This document shows, in pieces, positions 8,422 to 15,541 of a DNA stretch of 42,468 nucleotides (its first letter is position 1; each line of letters begins with the position of its first letter). The translations under genes and the position numbers were made by a program. Origin of the DNA: Eubacterium sp. ER2 (GTDB lineage: Bacteria > Bacillota > Clostridia > Lachnospirales > Lachnospiraceae); NCBI RefSeq assembly GCF_000765215.1, contig NZ_JPJE01000037.1, forward strand, positions 1 through 42,468. Direction: 5' to 3'. The notes under the pieces were generated by a model. It saw only the letters and a program-made list of their open reading frames with translations, was not told the origin of the DNA and did not search any database.

Positions 8422-9091
8422 ACCCCCAGACTGTCTTAATGTATCTCGGATGGTCGATGGAGTCCCCCATCTTCTCCCGCAGATGCCGAATATGCACGGT
8501 GATAGTGTTATTTTTCCGACTGTAGTACTCGTCCTTCCATATGGCGTGGAACAGCTCCTCGGAGCTGACCACGCTGCCTCTCTTCCGGCACAGGATCTCC
8601 AGTACGGAAAACTCTGTGGGAGTCAGCTTTAGGTCCTTTCCCCCAAGGGTGCACTGATGGGTTCTCACATTCAAGGTGAGGCCTCCCCGCACAAGCAGAT
8701 CCTCCTCCTGGCCGGGACAGTTGTACTTCTTGCAGCGCCGCAGCTGGGCCTTCACCCGGGCCACCATCTCCAGAGGGCGGAAGGGCTTTGTGATGTAGTC
8801 GTCCGCCCCCAGAGCCAGGCCGTTGATCTTGTCGATCTCCTCCCCTTTTGCCGTCAGGAAAATAACCGGATAGGTGTCTTTTTTTCGTATCTCCCGGCAG
8901 ACCGTAAGGCCGCTCACCCCCGGCATCATGATGTCCAGGATGGCAAGGTCCGGCTTCTCCCGGCGTATTTCCTCCAGCGCCTCCTGGCCGGAATAGCACA
9001 CTCTTGTCTCATAGTTTTCGTTCTGAAGATAAAGGCAGACGAGATCCGCGATATCCGGTTCGTCGTCTGCCACTAAAATCCTCTCGTTCAT
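8396..9091 (-). CDS. VanR-like OmpR-family response regulator
   Basis: A 231-residue regulator: receiver domain (acidic pair DD near residue 8, phospho-acceptor Asp in LAILDIMMPG, Lys in FLTAKGEE) and a C-terminal winged helix with HIRHLREKMGD and YIKTVWGCGYKIE. The receiver segment GADDYITKPFRPLEMVARVKAQLRR is almost the same as in VanR proteins. The ATG at 9091 is preferred over an upstream in-frame codon because AGGAG sits eight bases before it; the extra 18 residues would cover the inverted repeat and promoter. It probably activates the downstream carboxypeptidase gene and possibly its own operon through the shared TCTTAANNTTTT motif. Confidence 0.9.
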   Translation of the reverse strand: MNERILVADDEPDIADLVCLYLQNENYETRVCYSGQEALEEIRREKPDLAILDIMMPGVSGLTVCREIRKKDTYPVIFLTAKGEEIDKINGLALGADDYITKPFRPLEMVARVKAQLRRCKKYNCPGQEEDLLVRGGLTLNVRTHQCTLGGKDLKLTPTEFSVLEILCRKRGSVVSSEELFHAIWKDEYYSRKNNTITVHIRHLREKMGDSIDHPRYIKTVWGCGYKIEEQ

Positions 9092-9135
9092 CTGTTTCTC
9101 TCCTTCCTGCCCTCCCATAAATAAAACAAATGGGA

Positions 9136-9217
9136 AAGGTACCACCTCCTGTAAGAAATGGTACCTTCATGATAGCAGGAAGACTTTAATGTTTTCCTTG
9201 CAAAATCTTAAGATTTT
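9136..9217 (-). promoter_or_regulatory. regulatory region of the VanRS-like operon
   Basis: Three elements are visible. AAGGTACCA at 9136-9144 is repeated inverted at 9159-9167 with a 14-base spacer. An extended -10 box, TGCTATCAT (minus strand, 9169-9177), lies beside it, so the inverted repeat would span the transcription start. A 16-bp perfect palindrome, AAAATCTTAAGATTTT, is at 9202-9217, about 47 bases upstream of the start. The palindrome includes the TCTTAANNTTTT motif also seen before the carboxypeptidase gene. The roles are inferred. Confidence 0.45.
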
Positions 9218-9338
9218 ATAAATCCTTTTTCCCCTTTCTGTGCTTCACGCACTCTGTCAGGAGATACTCGATCTGCCCGTTCATGGAGCGGAAGTCGTCC
9301 TCCGCCCACCGGGCAATCTCATCGCACAGCTTTTTTGT
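9216..9338 (-). pseudogene. fragment of an Arc-like ribbon-helix-helix gene
   Basis: Directly after the acetyltransferase stop codon, and in the same frame, the minus strand encodes about 40 residues: KKLCDEIARWAEDDF then RSMNGQIEYLLTECVKHR, ending KGKKDL and a TAA. This matches the helix-turn part of small Arc-type ribbon-helix-helix proteins. The N-terminal beta strand that makes the DNA contact is missing, and no start codon or ribosome site precedes the preserved part, so I read it as a remnant left by a deletion that fused the 3' end of the acetyltransferase gene to the interior of this one. Confidence 0.6.
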
Positions 9339-9968
9339 CTATAGCCCCCTGTCGTAGGGAAGCTTCTTGAAATAATACTTTTTGTCCTCCTCCGTGATAC
9401 AGCGGATCACCTTTGCCGGGTTTCCTCCTACGATCACGCCGTCCGGCACGTCCTTTGTGACCACGCTGCCGGATGCGATGACGCAGTCATTCCCAATGGT
9501 CACTCCGGGATTGATCACGCTTCTGCCGCCGATCCACACCCGGTCTCCGATCTTCACCTCCATGGCGTACTCCCACTCTGTACAGCGGGTCTCGGGGTGC
9601 ACCGGATGCCCGGCTGTGTAGATATCCACGTTGGGGCCTATCATCACATCATGCCCAAAGGTCACCTTCGCACAGTCCAACACGGTAAAGTGCACATTCG
9701 AATAAAAGTTATCTCCAAACTCTATGTTCGTCCCATAGTCACAGTAAAAGGGCGCCTCGATCCACGTGTGCTCCGCCTGCTCACCGATAATCTCCTTCAT
9801 GATAGCGGCCCGCTTCTCCATGTCCGCAGGATCACATGTATTGTAAAGGTATGTCAGATGCTTTGCCCGGATGCGGGCCTCACAGAGCTCCCGATCTGCT
9901 GCGTTGTACAAAAGTCCCGCCAGCATCCGCTCTCTCTGTGACATTTTCTGTGTCGGTTTTTCAGCCAT
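9339..9968 (-). CDS. maa: maltose/galactoside O-acetyltransferase family enzyme
   Basis: A 209-residue member of the left-handed beta-helix acetyltransferases that move acetyl from acetyl-CoA to a sugar hydroxyl. The N-terminal helical cap starts at MSQRERMLAGLLYNA. The hexapeptide-repeat region includes FGDNFYSNVHFTVLD, IGPNVDIYTAGHPVHPE (with the catalytic His) and VWIGGRSVINPGVTIG. It has the normal length for the family and ends in YDRGL. AGGAGG precedes the ATG. It is cytoplasmic; the natural substrate is uncertain in this family, where the name maltose acetyltransferase is conventional. Downstream, its frame runs into a ribbon-helix-helix gene fragment. Confidence 0.88.
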   Translation of the reverse strand: MAEKPTQKMSQRERMLAGLLYNAADRELCEARIRAKHLTYLYNTCDPADMEKRAAIMKEIIGEQAEHTWIEAPFYCDYGTNIEFGDNFYSNVHFTVLDCAKVTFGHDVMIGPNVDIYTAGHPVHPETRCTEWEYAMEVKIGDRVWIGGRSVINPGVTIGNDCVIASGSVVTKDVPDGVIVGGNPAKVIRCITEEDKKYYFKKLPYDRGL

Positions 9969-10042
9969 TGCCTGCCTCCTCCTTATCCTTCATGCATGTT
10001 CAGTCACGGTTAACGTTACACCCTCTGCGGATAAAAAGCAAG

Positions 10043-10216
10043 CTAATTGTGATACACCTCGTAAAAGCATCTGGCACAGAGCTGGCCCGCCCCCTCCACA
10101 TAGTATCTTCTGCCTGCAATATGACTGTCTCTGCGCACCGGAACCATACGCCCGCACAGCACACATTTTTCCATCAGCTCTTCGTCCTCTGCGGCCTGGC
10201 GGTATGTCTCCTCCAT
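10043..10216 (-). CDS. 57-residue protein with two CxxC pairs (zinc ribbon)
   Basis: A small protein running from MEETYRQAAEDEEL to EVYHN. C18/C21 (CVLC) and C47/C50 (CARC) form two CxxC knuckles 25 residues apart, a layout typical of a single zinc-ribbon fold. An acidic N-terminal helix precedes them. AGGGG lies nine bases before the ATG. It sits between the acetyltransferase and prolyl-tRNA editing genes on the same strand. I do not recognise a named family; the role may be protein or nucleic acid binding. The reading frame is uninterrupted and the cysteine spacing is regular, so I take it as real although short. Confidence 0.6.
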   Translation of the reverse strand: MEETYRQAAEDEELMEKCVLCGRMVPVRRDSHIAGRRYYVEGAGQLCARCFYEVYHN

Positions 10217-10301
10217 CCTGCATGTCCCCTTTCCGGCAAGTCCTGTTTTTTACAGTCTATACCAGAAGAGGAAAATATATACCATCTGCCTGGAGTCCTT
10301 T

Positions 10302-10841
10302 TTATCTGCTCAGCTTTACGGGTATATAGTCGTGATGCACTGCCTTCAGAAATTTTCCCAGCACATCCTCTGTCTTCAGCCGGATGCTGGACGTGTTGAC
10401 GCAGGGATGGCAGGCAAAATACTCCTCTCCCAGCACCTCCTCATCTATCAGGAGCTGTACCTTGTTTTCCGGATCAAAGATCAGCCCCATGATAGTGGCG
10501 GACCCAGGCGTCACATTCAGATATTTCTCCATATCCTCCCCGGACGCAAAGGAAAGCCTGGATGAGGGAATCTGGGGCGAAAGCTCCTTTGCCTGCAGAT
10601 TTTTCCCGCCCGGCATGACGAGAAGATAGTAGTTTGTCTTCTGCCGGTTGCACAGGAACAGGTTCTTGCAGATCTCTATGTGCAGCGCCTCGTCCACCTC
10701 CCTGCAGGCCTCAATAGTCATCACAGCCTCGTGGTCGGTCCGGACATAGGGTATCCCCAGTTCGTCCAGAAGATCGTAGACCTTCATCTCCTTTTCCAGT
10801 CTGCCCACCGCCTGGGCCGGGCGGCCCTCATATATCCGCAT
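10302..10841 (-). CDS. proX: prolyl-tRNA editing protein (YbaK/ProX family)
   Basis: A 179-residue member of the YbaK/EbsC/ProX fold, which hydrolyses mischarged aminoacyl-tRNA (alanyl- or cysteinyl-tRNAPro) in trans. The conserved core includes YVRTDHEAVMTIEACREVD, KNLFLCNRQKTNYYLLVMPG with the catalytic Lys region, and SFASGEDMEKYLNVTPGSAT. The length matches free-standing ProX. The ATG at 10841 has AAGGAG eight bases upstream and is preferred to the GTG nine bases earlier. It partly shares its upstream region with the 3' end of a small zinc-ribbon gene. The symbol is a family name, not a proven assignment. Confidence 0.85.
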   Translation of the reverse strand: MRIYEGRPAQAVGRLEKEMKVYDLLDELGIPYVRTDHEAVMTIEACREVDEALHIEICKNLFLCNRQKTNYYLLVMPGGKNLQAKELSPQIPSSRLSFASGEDMEKYLNVTPGSATIMGLIFDPENKVQLLIDEEVLGEEYFACHPCVNTSSIRLKTEDVLGKFLKAVHHDYIPVKLSR

Positions 10842-10846
10842 TGCTC

Positions 10847-11062
10847 TCACTCCTTCGTCCTGTATCCTGGTATGGTTCCTTTTGATGGCTCCGGAACGGG
10901 TCTTCCCCTATCCCTTCCCTTATTATATCCGCATTTATCTTCCATGACAACGCCCGTTTCGCCTGCAGTATCTATCGAAGTGCCCAGCACAGCATACCTG
11001 CAGTTCACGCACACATGGGTCCCCTCCGGGACAATCCTTCCGCAGATCACACAGTAATCCAT
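10847..11062 (-). CDS. 71-residue zinc-ribbon protein
   Basis: The N-terminal 21 residues, MDYCVICGRIVPEGTHVCVNC, hold two CxxC pairs (C4/C7 and C18/C21), a compact zinc ribbon often seen in small Clostridial proteins. The remaining 50 residues are polar and low in complexity, with no recognisable fold, so the protein may be mostly disordered. AAGGA lies about nine bases upstream of the ATG. The gene ends six bases before the ATG of the ProX gene, so the two are probably co-transcribed. The function is unknown; only the zinc-binding knuckle is supported. Confidence 0.55.
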   Translation of the reverse strand: MDYCVICGRIVPEGTHVCVNCRYAVLGTSIDTAGETGVVMEDKCGYNKGRDRGRPVPEPSKGTIPGYRTKE

Positions 11063-11066
11063 CCTG

Positions 11067-14000
11067 TCACTTCCTTTTCCTTATACGCAGCGCCCACAGC
11101 ATCAGGGCAAGGGATCCGGCCAGCGCCGCTCCAAGCCATGGAATATAAGAGATATCTCCTGTCCTTGGAGCCTTCACCAGTAGCTGATCCAGCATCTCCA
11201 CCTTCTGTTCTTCTCCCGTCTCCTTAAGAGTGAAGCTTACAGGCTCTGCCTTCTCATAGCCCTCCGGCGCCTGCTCCTCTGTCAGCACGTACTCCCCGGG
11301 CTCCAGTCTGTCAAATTTCTTTTCCTCTTTACCGGAAGTCCAGCTCTCCACCAGCTCCCTTTCTCCGCTCTCCAGAACTCTCTCCAGCTTCAGCCCGGCC
11401 CCGGGCAGATACTGGCGGTTTCCCCCGTCCAGCTTGGAGACGCGCAGCTTGGTATAGTCGTTTTCAAATTCCACCACACAGACAGCCTTATCCTCAATCT
11501 GTCCCCGGGAGTCCACACAGATCTCACGGATCGTACCGTCGGGAATATATCCCGGCAGAGCTTCCACCTCCTGTATACAATAAGTGCTGTCCGGCAGAAG
11601 ATAGGGGATTTCAATCCTTCCTTCTTCGTCCGTCTCATAGACCTCTTCCAGTGTGTATCCAGGATCCACCGTATCCGCCTGCATGACTGTGTCCTCTCCC
11701 ATGACTGCCTCCTCTTCCACAGCCTCATCCTGCTTCAGCCACACCTTAAACCTGACTCCTGCCAGGGCTGTCTTCTCCTCCGAGCCCTTTTCATATTTCA
11801 GGAGCACAAGAGAAGTCGGCTCATTATAGACAGTGAGATGCTCCTCCACCACAGGGGTCGTCTGATCCTTATATTTCAGCTCCACCTGGAACGCTTTCTC
11901 CGGAAGAGCAAATCCGGGAACCTGCTTTGTCTCCCTGACCGTATATTTCCCGAGGAACAACTCCTCGGACACAGCTGTCTCATTCCCCGTCGTTAGGGTC
12001 CCGGCCAGCTCCCCCTTTTTCAGGCGAACCGTCCCGTCAGGCGTCACGATGTCCTCCGCTGCCTGTATCTCAAACTCTGTTCCCGCTAGGTACTCTTCCT
12101 TCCCCTCCTCATACTTGTCGATGCTGATCCTTCCCATGGCGTTCTCATCGGCAAACCGCACGGTCAGAGGACTTCCCCAGTCCTTGTCCTCCTCCACGGT
12201 GAAGGCAAGCTCCTCCCCGTTCAGGAGGTACCCCTTGGGCGCCTTCACTTCACGCAGATAATAAGTCCCGTATTTCAGCTTTTCTGGGAATGTAAAACGC
12301 CCTTCCTCGTCTGTGACAAAGGTCTCGTACACCTGATATTCCGGATAGTGCGATGTCATAGTCACCACATTCCGGTCTGCGTCCAGCAGCTGGAATTCCG
12401 TCCCCGCGACGGGGATCGTCTTACCCGTGGAGGCATCCACCTTCAGCACCTGGATGGGACTGGTGATGAGCGTGTCCTGCCTGTATATGCCGCTGACCGT
12501 CACATTTTCTTCCGAGATCTCCACCTCAAAGGGCTTGACGGGATTGTACCCTTCCGGCGTTTTGGTCTCTGTCACCAGGTAGGTATCATACACCAGTCTG
12601 CCCCTTGGATAGTCCTCGCTCCTGGTGGTGGCCTTCCCCTCGCGGTCCGTCACGATCCGCAGGACCTCCTGCCCTGTTGTCCTGGAAGTGAGCGTAAATT
12701 CCACTCCCTCGATGCCCTCCAGCACATCCTCCTTTTCCTCCTCATTTTGGTACACCTTGATGAGCTCCAGGTCTCCCCGGATCACATCCTCCTCAAAGGC
12801 CGGCGTCTGGTATGTCTGCACCTGCTCACCGGTTCCCTCCGGCGTAACGCGCACAAGCTGCGTCTCACTGTTCAGATTATATCCCTGTGGAGCTTTTGTC
12901 TCCTGTATCGTCACTGTTCCAAGAGGGAGGAAAAATCCGCCGTTTCCGTCCCGCCACACCGGATCTCCCTCCAAAAAATACTCCTCCTGTGTGGACACAA
13001 ATCCCCTGTCGTTGCTTCGGAATACCCAGGTCCTGGCAGGGCTCACTCCCTCCAGCTTTTCCAGGCTGTCATAGTCTCCCGTGTAAAACCGGAAGGTAAA
13101 TTCCGCTCCCGCCAGAGAGGCCGCTCCCTGAGGCGCATTTCCCTCCTCCTGGAAATCCAGCTCTCCGTCATATTTCTTCAGCAGCACCTCCACCGGATTT
13201 TTCTGGGGAATGTCCTTTGCGCTCACCTGGGCTGTCTGTCCTGCCTGGACGTCCACCCTGTACACGGTCCCATCCAGGGCGTAGCCTCTGGGCGGTGTCT
13301 TTTCTTTTACATAGTAGGTTCCCGCGTTGACGGACAGAAGCCCACTCTTTCCGGACGCGTCTGTCACCAGCTCCCCTGCCTGGGCCGTGCAGCCTGCGTC
13401 TGTATACACGCCGTACACAGCCCCCTCCAGGCTATAGCAGGAGTTTCTCTCCGTTATGTCGATCTGTGCGGACACCTTCTGGAGCTGCACATTTCCCTTT
13501 GGCTGCTCCTCCAGCCAGACAATGTCCTGCTGATCATTGTAGGCAATGTACACCTGATACCGGTCCAGATTTTCGTGGATCTCCGGCGCCCAGGATCCCT
13601 GCACAGCAGCTGTGGCATAGTGGACCATGTTTGTCACACCTGCCTGCATGCTGGCGCTCAGGCCGGTAAGGCTTCCCTCGTAGGCGTAGCTCAGCGCCGC
13701 GTGAGCGTAGGCATAGGTATTGTTGTCAGCCTCATTATAAATAATTTTCCCATATGCCTCATAATAGGGATAGCCCGGTGCCATCATCAGGAGCGCCTTC
13801 ATCACATCGTTGTCAAGCCGGGACACCTGGTATGTCCCCGAGGGTGGCGGGCTCATAGGCTGCACACAGTACCCCGTATAGTTTCCTGTCTCAGCCGCCA
13901 CGTAAAATTCCCTCGTAAACCAGCTCCCGTAGCTGTGGCTGGCGCCGTAGGAGATGGTGCAAAGAGAGCCGACCGCTGACCTGGGCATAATGCCTCCCTC

Positions 14001-14186
14001 CGTCACACCGAGCCGGTCCGTCTCCACTCTTTCGCTGTCTCGCCCCAGCGTCCAGCTGATCTCACTGCCGCCTCCCGGATCTGTCTCCGGGCTGTCCTCC
14101 TCCGCCCGGGACTGCAGCGCAGAGCTGCCCAGAAGGGCTGCAAACAAAAACAAAGCACAACAAAGAATACATACAAATCTTTTCAA
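11067..14186 (-). CDS. SpaA/Cna-B repeat surface protein with thioester-type domain
   Basis: A 1039-residue cell-surface protein. The signal peptide is about residues 1-28. Residues about 60-215 resemble a thioester (TED) domain: the YCVQP cysteine motif is present, but the second motif reads AYAHAALSYAY, with His where the TQxA class has the reactive Gln. Seven Cna-B/SpaA-type repeats follow, each starting with a Lys strand (for example LQKV, LLKKYD, LIKVYQ, VLKVDA, SIDKYE, LLKYEK, VSKLDG) and ending with a Glu-bearing strand (such as YYVKEKTPPRGY, YLVTETKTPEGY, YYLREVKAPKGY), so internal isopeptide bonds are expected. The C-terminus has APRTGD, a membrane segment and RIRKRK, a sortase signal of variant form. 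The start is TTG with GGAGGT eight bases upstream. No sortase gene lies in the window. Likely an adhesin or pilin-like stalk. Confidence 0.85.
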   Translation of the reverse strand: MKRFVCILCCALFLFAALLGSSALQSRAEEDSPETDPGGGSEISWTLGRDSERVETDRLGVTEGGIMPRSAVGSLCTISYGASHSYGSWFTREFYVAAETGNYTGYCVQPMSPPPSGTYQVSRLDNDVMKALLMMAPGYPYYEAYGKIIYNEADNNTYAYAHAALSYAYEGSLTGLSASMQAGVTNMVHYATAAVQGSWAPEIHENLDRYQVYIAYNDQQDIVWLEEQPKGNVQLQKVSAQIDITERNSCYSLEGAVYGVYTDAGCTAQAGELVTDASGKSGLLSVNAGTYYVKEKTPPRGYALDGTVYRVDVQAGQTAQVSAKDIPQKNPVEVLLKKYDGELDFQEEGNAPQGAASLAGAEFTFRFYTGDYDSLEKLEGVSPARTWVFRSNDRGFVSTQEEYFLEGDPVWRDGNGGFFLPLGTVTIQETKAPQGYNLNSETQLVRVTPEGTGEQVQTYQTPAFEEDVIRGDLELIKVYQNEEEKEDVLEGIEGVEFTLTSRTTGQEVLRIVTDREGKATTRSEDYPRGRLVYDTYLVTETKTPEGYNPVKPFEVEISEENVTVSGIYRQDTLITSPIQVLKVDASTGKTIPVAGTEFQLLDADRNVVTMTSHYPEYQVYETFVTDEEGRFTFPEKLKYGTYYLREVKAPKGYLLNGEELAFTVEEDKDWGSPLTVRFADENAMGRISIDKYEEGKEEYLAGTEFEIQAAEDIVTPDGTVRLKKGELAGTLTTGNETAVSEELFLGKYTVRETKQVPGFALPEKAFQVELKYKDQTTPVVEEHLTVYNEPTSLVLLKYEKGSEEKTALAGVRFKVWLKQDEAVEEEAVMGEDTVMQADTVDPGYTLEEVYETDEEGRIEIPYLLPDSTYCIQEVEALPGYIPDGTIREICVDSRGQIEDKAVCVVEFENDYTKLRVSKLDGGNRQYLPGAGLKLERVLESGERELVESWTSGKEEKKFDRLEPGEYVLTEEQAPEGYEKAEPVSFTLKETGEEQKVEMLDQLLVKAPRTGDISYIPWLGAALAGSLALMLWALRIRKRK

Positions 14187-14530
14187 TTATGTTTACCTCC
14201 GTTTTTCTGTAAAATGCCTGTCGTCTAAAAACAAAGTTTGCTTGCAGATCACCTCCCGTCTCGGCTGAACCTGTAAATGTTCTGGTAATTGTCCGGCGAA
14301 ACGCCTGATTAAGTAAATAGAATATAGTGATAAATAAGAATAGCAGAACTGCTTTTCTATATGTACAAAGTTAACATAGCCTTTCGAAAAATGCAAGAGA
14401 AAAATACATTTATCAATATTTTTATACGCCGTATAAAAGACCGCCTGCCAGGGAAAGCTAAAACAGGCCGAAGCTTCTCTCGCATATAGAACATATATAA
14501 ATACATAAAAACTGAAAGGAGACAGAGCAA
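14187..14530. other. divergent intergenic region between surface protein and ldh
   Basis: AT-rich region without a gene. On the minus side is a leader of about 150 bases with a small GGCG-TTT-CGCC hairpin (near 14294-14305) and a strong GGAGGT. On the plus side is the ldh promoter with an inverted repeat. I looked for a c-di-GMP riboswitch, which often controls surface proteins, and did not find its conserved core. Confidence 0.5.
14410..14438 (+). promoter_or_regulatory. ldh promoter overlapped by a perfect inverted repeat
   Basis: TTTTATACG (14420-14428) and CGTATAAAA (14430-14438) form a perfect inverted repeat with a one-base centre. It contains a possible -10 box TATAAA (14432-14437), with TTATCA 16 bases upstream. 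A repressor bound here would block ldh transcription. The sequence does not fit the Rex consensus, so the regulator is unknown. Confidence 0.5.
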
Positions 14531-15478
14531 ATGAAAGCAGAAAAGAGAAAAGTTGTCATTGTAGGCACCGGCATGGTGGGGATGAGCTATGCCTACTGCC
14601 TCCTGAACCAGTCCGTCTGCGACGAGCTGGTTCTCATCGACGTGAACCGGGAGCGGGCCGAGGGGGAGGCCATGGACCTCAATCACGGCCTGGCATTTGC
14701 CGGCTCCAATATGCAGATCTACGCCGGGGAGTACCAGGACTGCCGCGACGCGGATCTGGTGGTCATCTGCGCGGGGGTAGCCCAGCAAAACGGAGAGTCC
14801 AGGCTGAACCTCCTGAAGAGGAACGCAGCCGTCTTCCGCTCTATCGTGGAGCCCGTCACGGCCTCCGGCTTCCTGGGCATCTTTCTTGTAGCCACAAACC
14901 CGGTGGACATTATGACAAGGATTACCTGCGACCTCTCGGGCTTTCCCTCCCAAAAAGTATTCGGCAGCGGCACCGCTCTGGACACCGCCCGGCTCCGCTA
15001 CCTTCTCGGCGACTACCTGAAGGTGGATCCCCGCAACATTCACGCCTACGTGATTGGCGAGCACGGGGACAGCGAGTTTGTCCCCTGGAGCCAGGCCCTG
15101 CTGGCAACCAAGCCCATCCTGGAGCTGGCCAGAGAGACAAAGTACCACACCTCCCCCGCCCGCCTCATGCAGATTGAGGAGGAAGTTCGCACCGCCGCCT
15201 ACAAGATCATCGAGGCAAAAAAGGCCACCTACTACGGCATCGGCATGGCTCTGGCCAGGATCACAAAGGCAGTCCTGGGGGATGAGCACAGCGTCCTCAC
15301 TGTTTCTGTCAAGGCTGACGGCCTCTATGGGCAAAGGGATGTATTTACCGGCATGCCCGCCATCATCGGCCAGACCGGCATCCAGGGGATCCTGCCCCTG
15401 TCCCTGACAGAGGAGGAGCAGGACAAGCTGAACGCCTCCTGCGACACTCTTTGCCGCAGCTACGAAGGCATCATCTGA
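14531..15478 (+). CDS. ldh: L-lactate dehydrogenase
   Basis: A 315-residue NAD-dependent enzyme reducing pyruvate to L-lactate in the cytoplasm, regenerating NAD in fermentation. The Rossmann motif GTGMVG (12-17) and NAD-selecting D37 are present. Gln85 in the mobile loop AQQNGESR favours lactate over malate dehydrogenase, which has Arg at this place. Arg91, Asp151/Arg154 (in LDTARLR) and His178 in GEHGDSE are the expected catalytic and binding residues. The length is standard. AAGGAG lies eight bases before the ATG. It is transcribed away from the surface-protein gene. The regulatory fructose-1,6-bisphosphate site was not assessed. Confidence 0.95.
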   Translation: MKAEKRKVVIVGTGMVGMSYAYCLLNQSVCDELVLIDVNRERAEGEAMDLNHGLAFAGSNMQIYAGEYQDCRDADLVVICAGVAQQNGESRLNLLKRNAAVFRSIVEPVTASGFLGIFLVATNPVDIMTRITCDLSGFPSQKVFGSGTALDTARLRYLLGDYLKVDPRNIHAYVIGEHGDSEFVPWSQALLATKPILELARETKYHTSPARLMQIEEEVRTAAYKIIEAKKATYYGIGMALARITKAVLGDEHSVLTVSVKADGLYGQRDVFTGMPAIIGQTGIQGILPLSLTEEEQDKLNASCDTLCRSYEGII

Positions 15479-15503
15479 CATTTCCCCGAATTTATGCTAT
15501 GAT
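15475..15503 (+). promoter_or_regulatory. promoter of the degV gene
   Basis: CTGACA, 17 bases, then TATGAT preceded by TGC (an extended -10). The -35 box overlaps the ldh stop codon, so the DegV gene can be transcribed separately from ldh. Confidence 0.55.
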
Positions 15504-15541
15504 AAGGGCAGGATAATCAATAACAGTAAAGGGGGATTTCC

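Noticed and set aside
6270-9091. Vancomycin resistance (van) cluster
   Set aside because: Only the regulators and a carboxypeptidase are present; there is no D-Ala-D-Lac/D-Ser ligase, vanH or vanX, so resistance cannot be claimed.
9990-10223. 77-codon minus-strand frame overlapping the 57-residue zinc-ribbon gene
   Set aside because: The overlapping frame at 10043-10216 has regular CxxC pairs and a better start; this one is Arg/Gly/Cys-rich without pattern.
12348-13979. 543-codon plus-strand open frame
   Set aside because: It lies antisense to the surface-protein gene, which has clear Cna-B repeats, a signal peptide and a sortase signal. The plus-strand product has no recognisable features.
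14187-14396. c-di-GMP riboswitch before the surface-protein gene
   Set aside because: Such switches often control adhesins, but the conserved core of class I or class II is not present.
14420-14438. Rex operator at ldh
   Set aside because: The Rex consensus TTGTTAA-N4-TTAACAA does not match this repeat.
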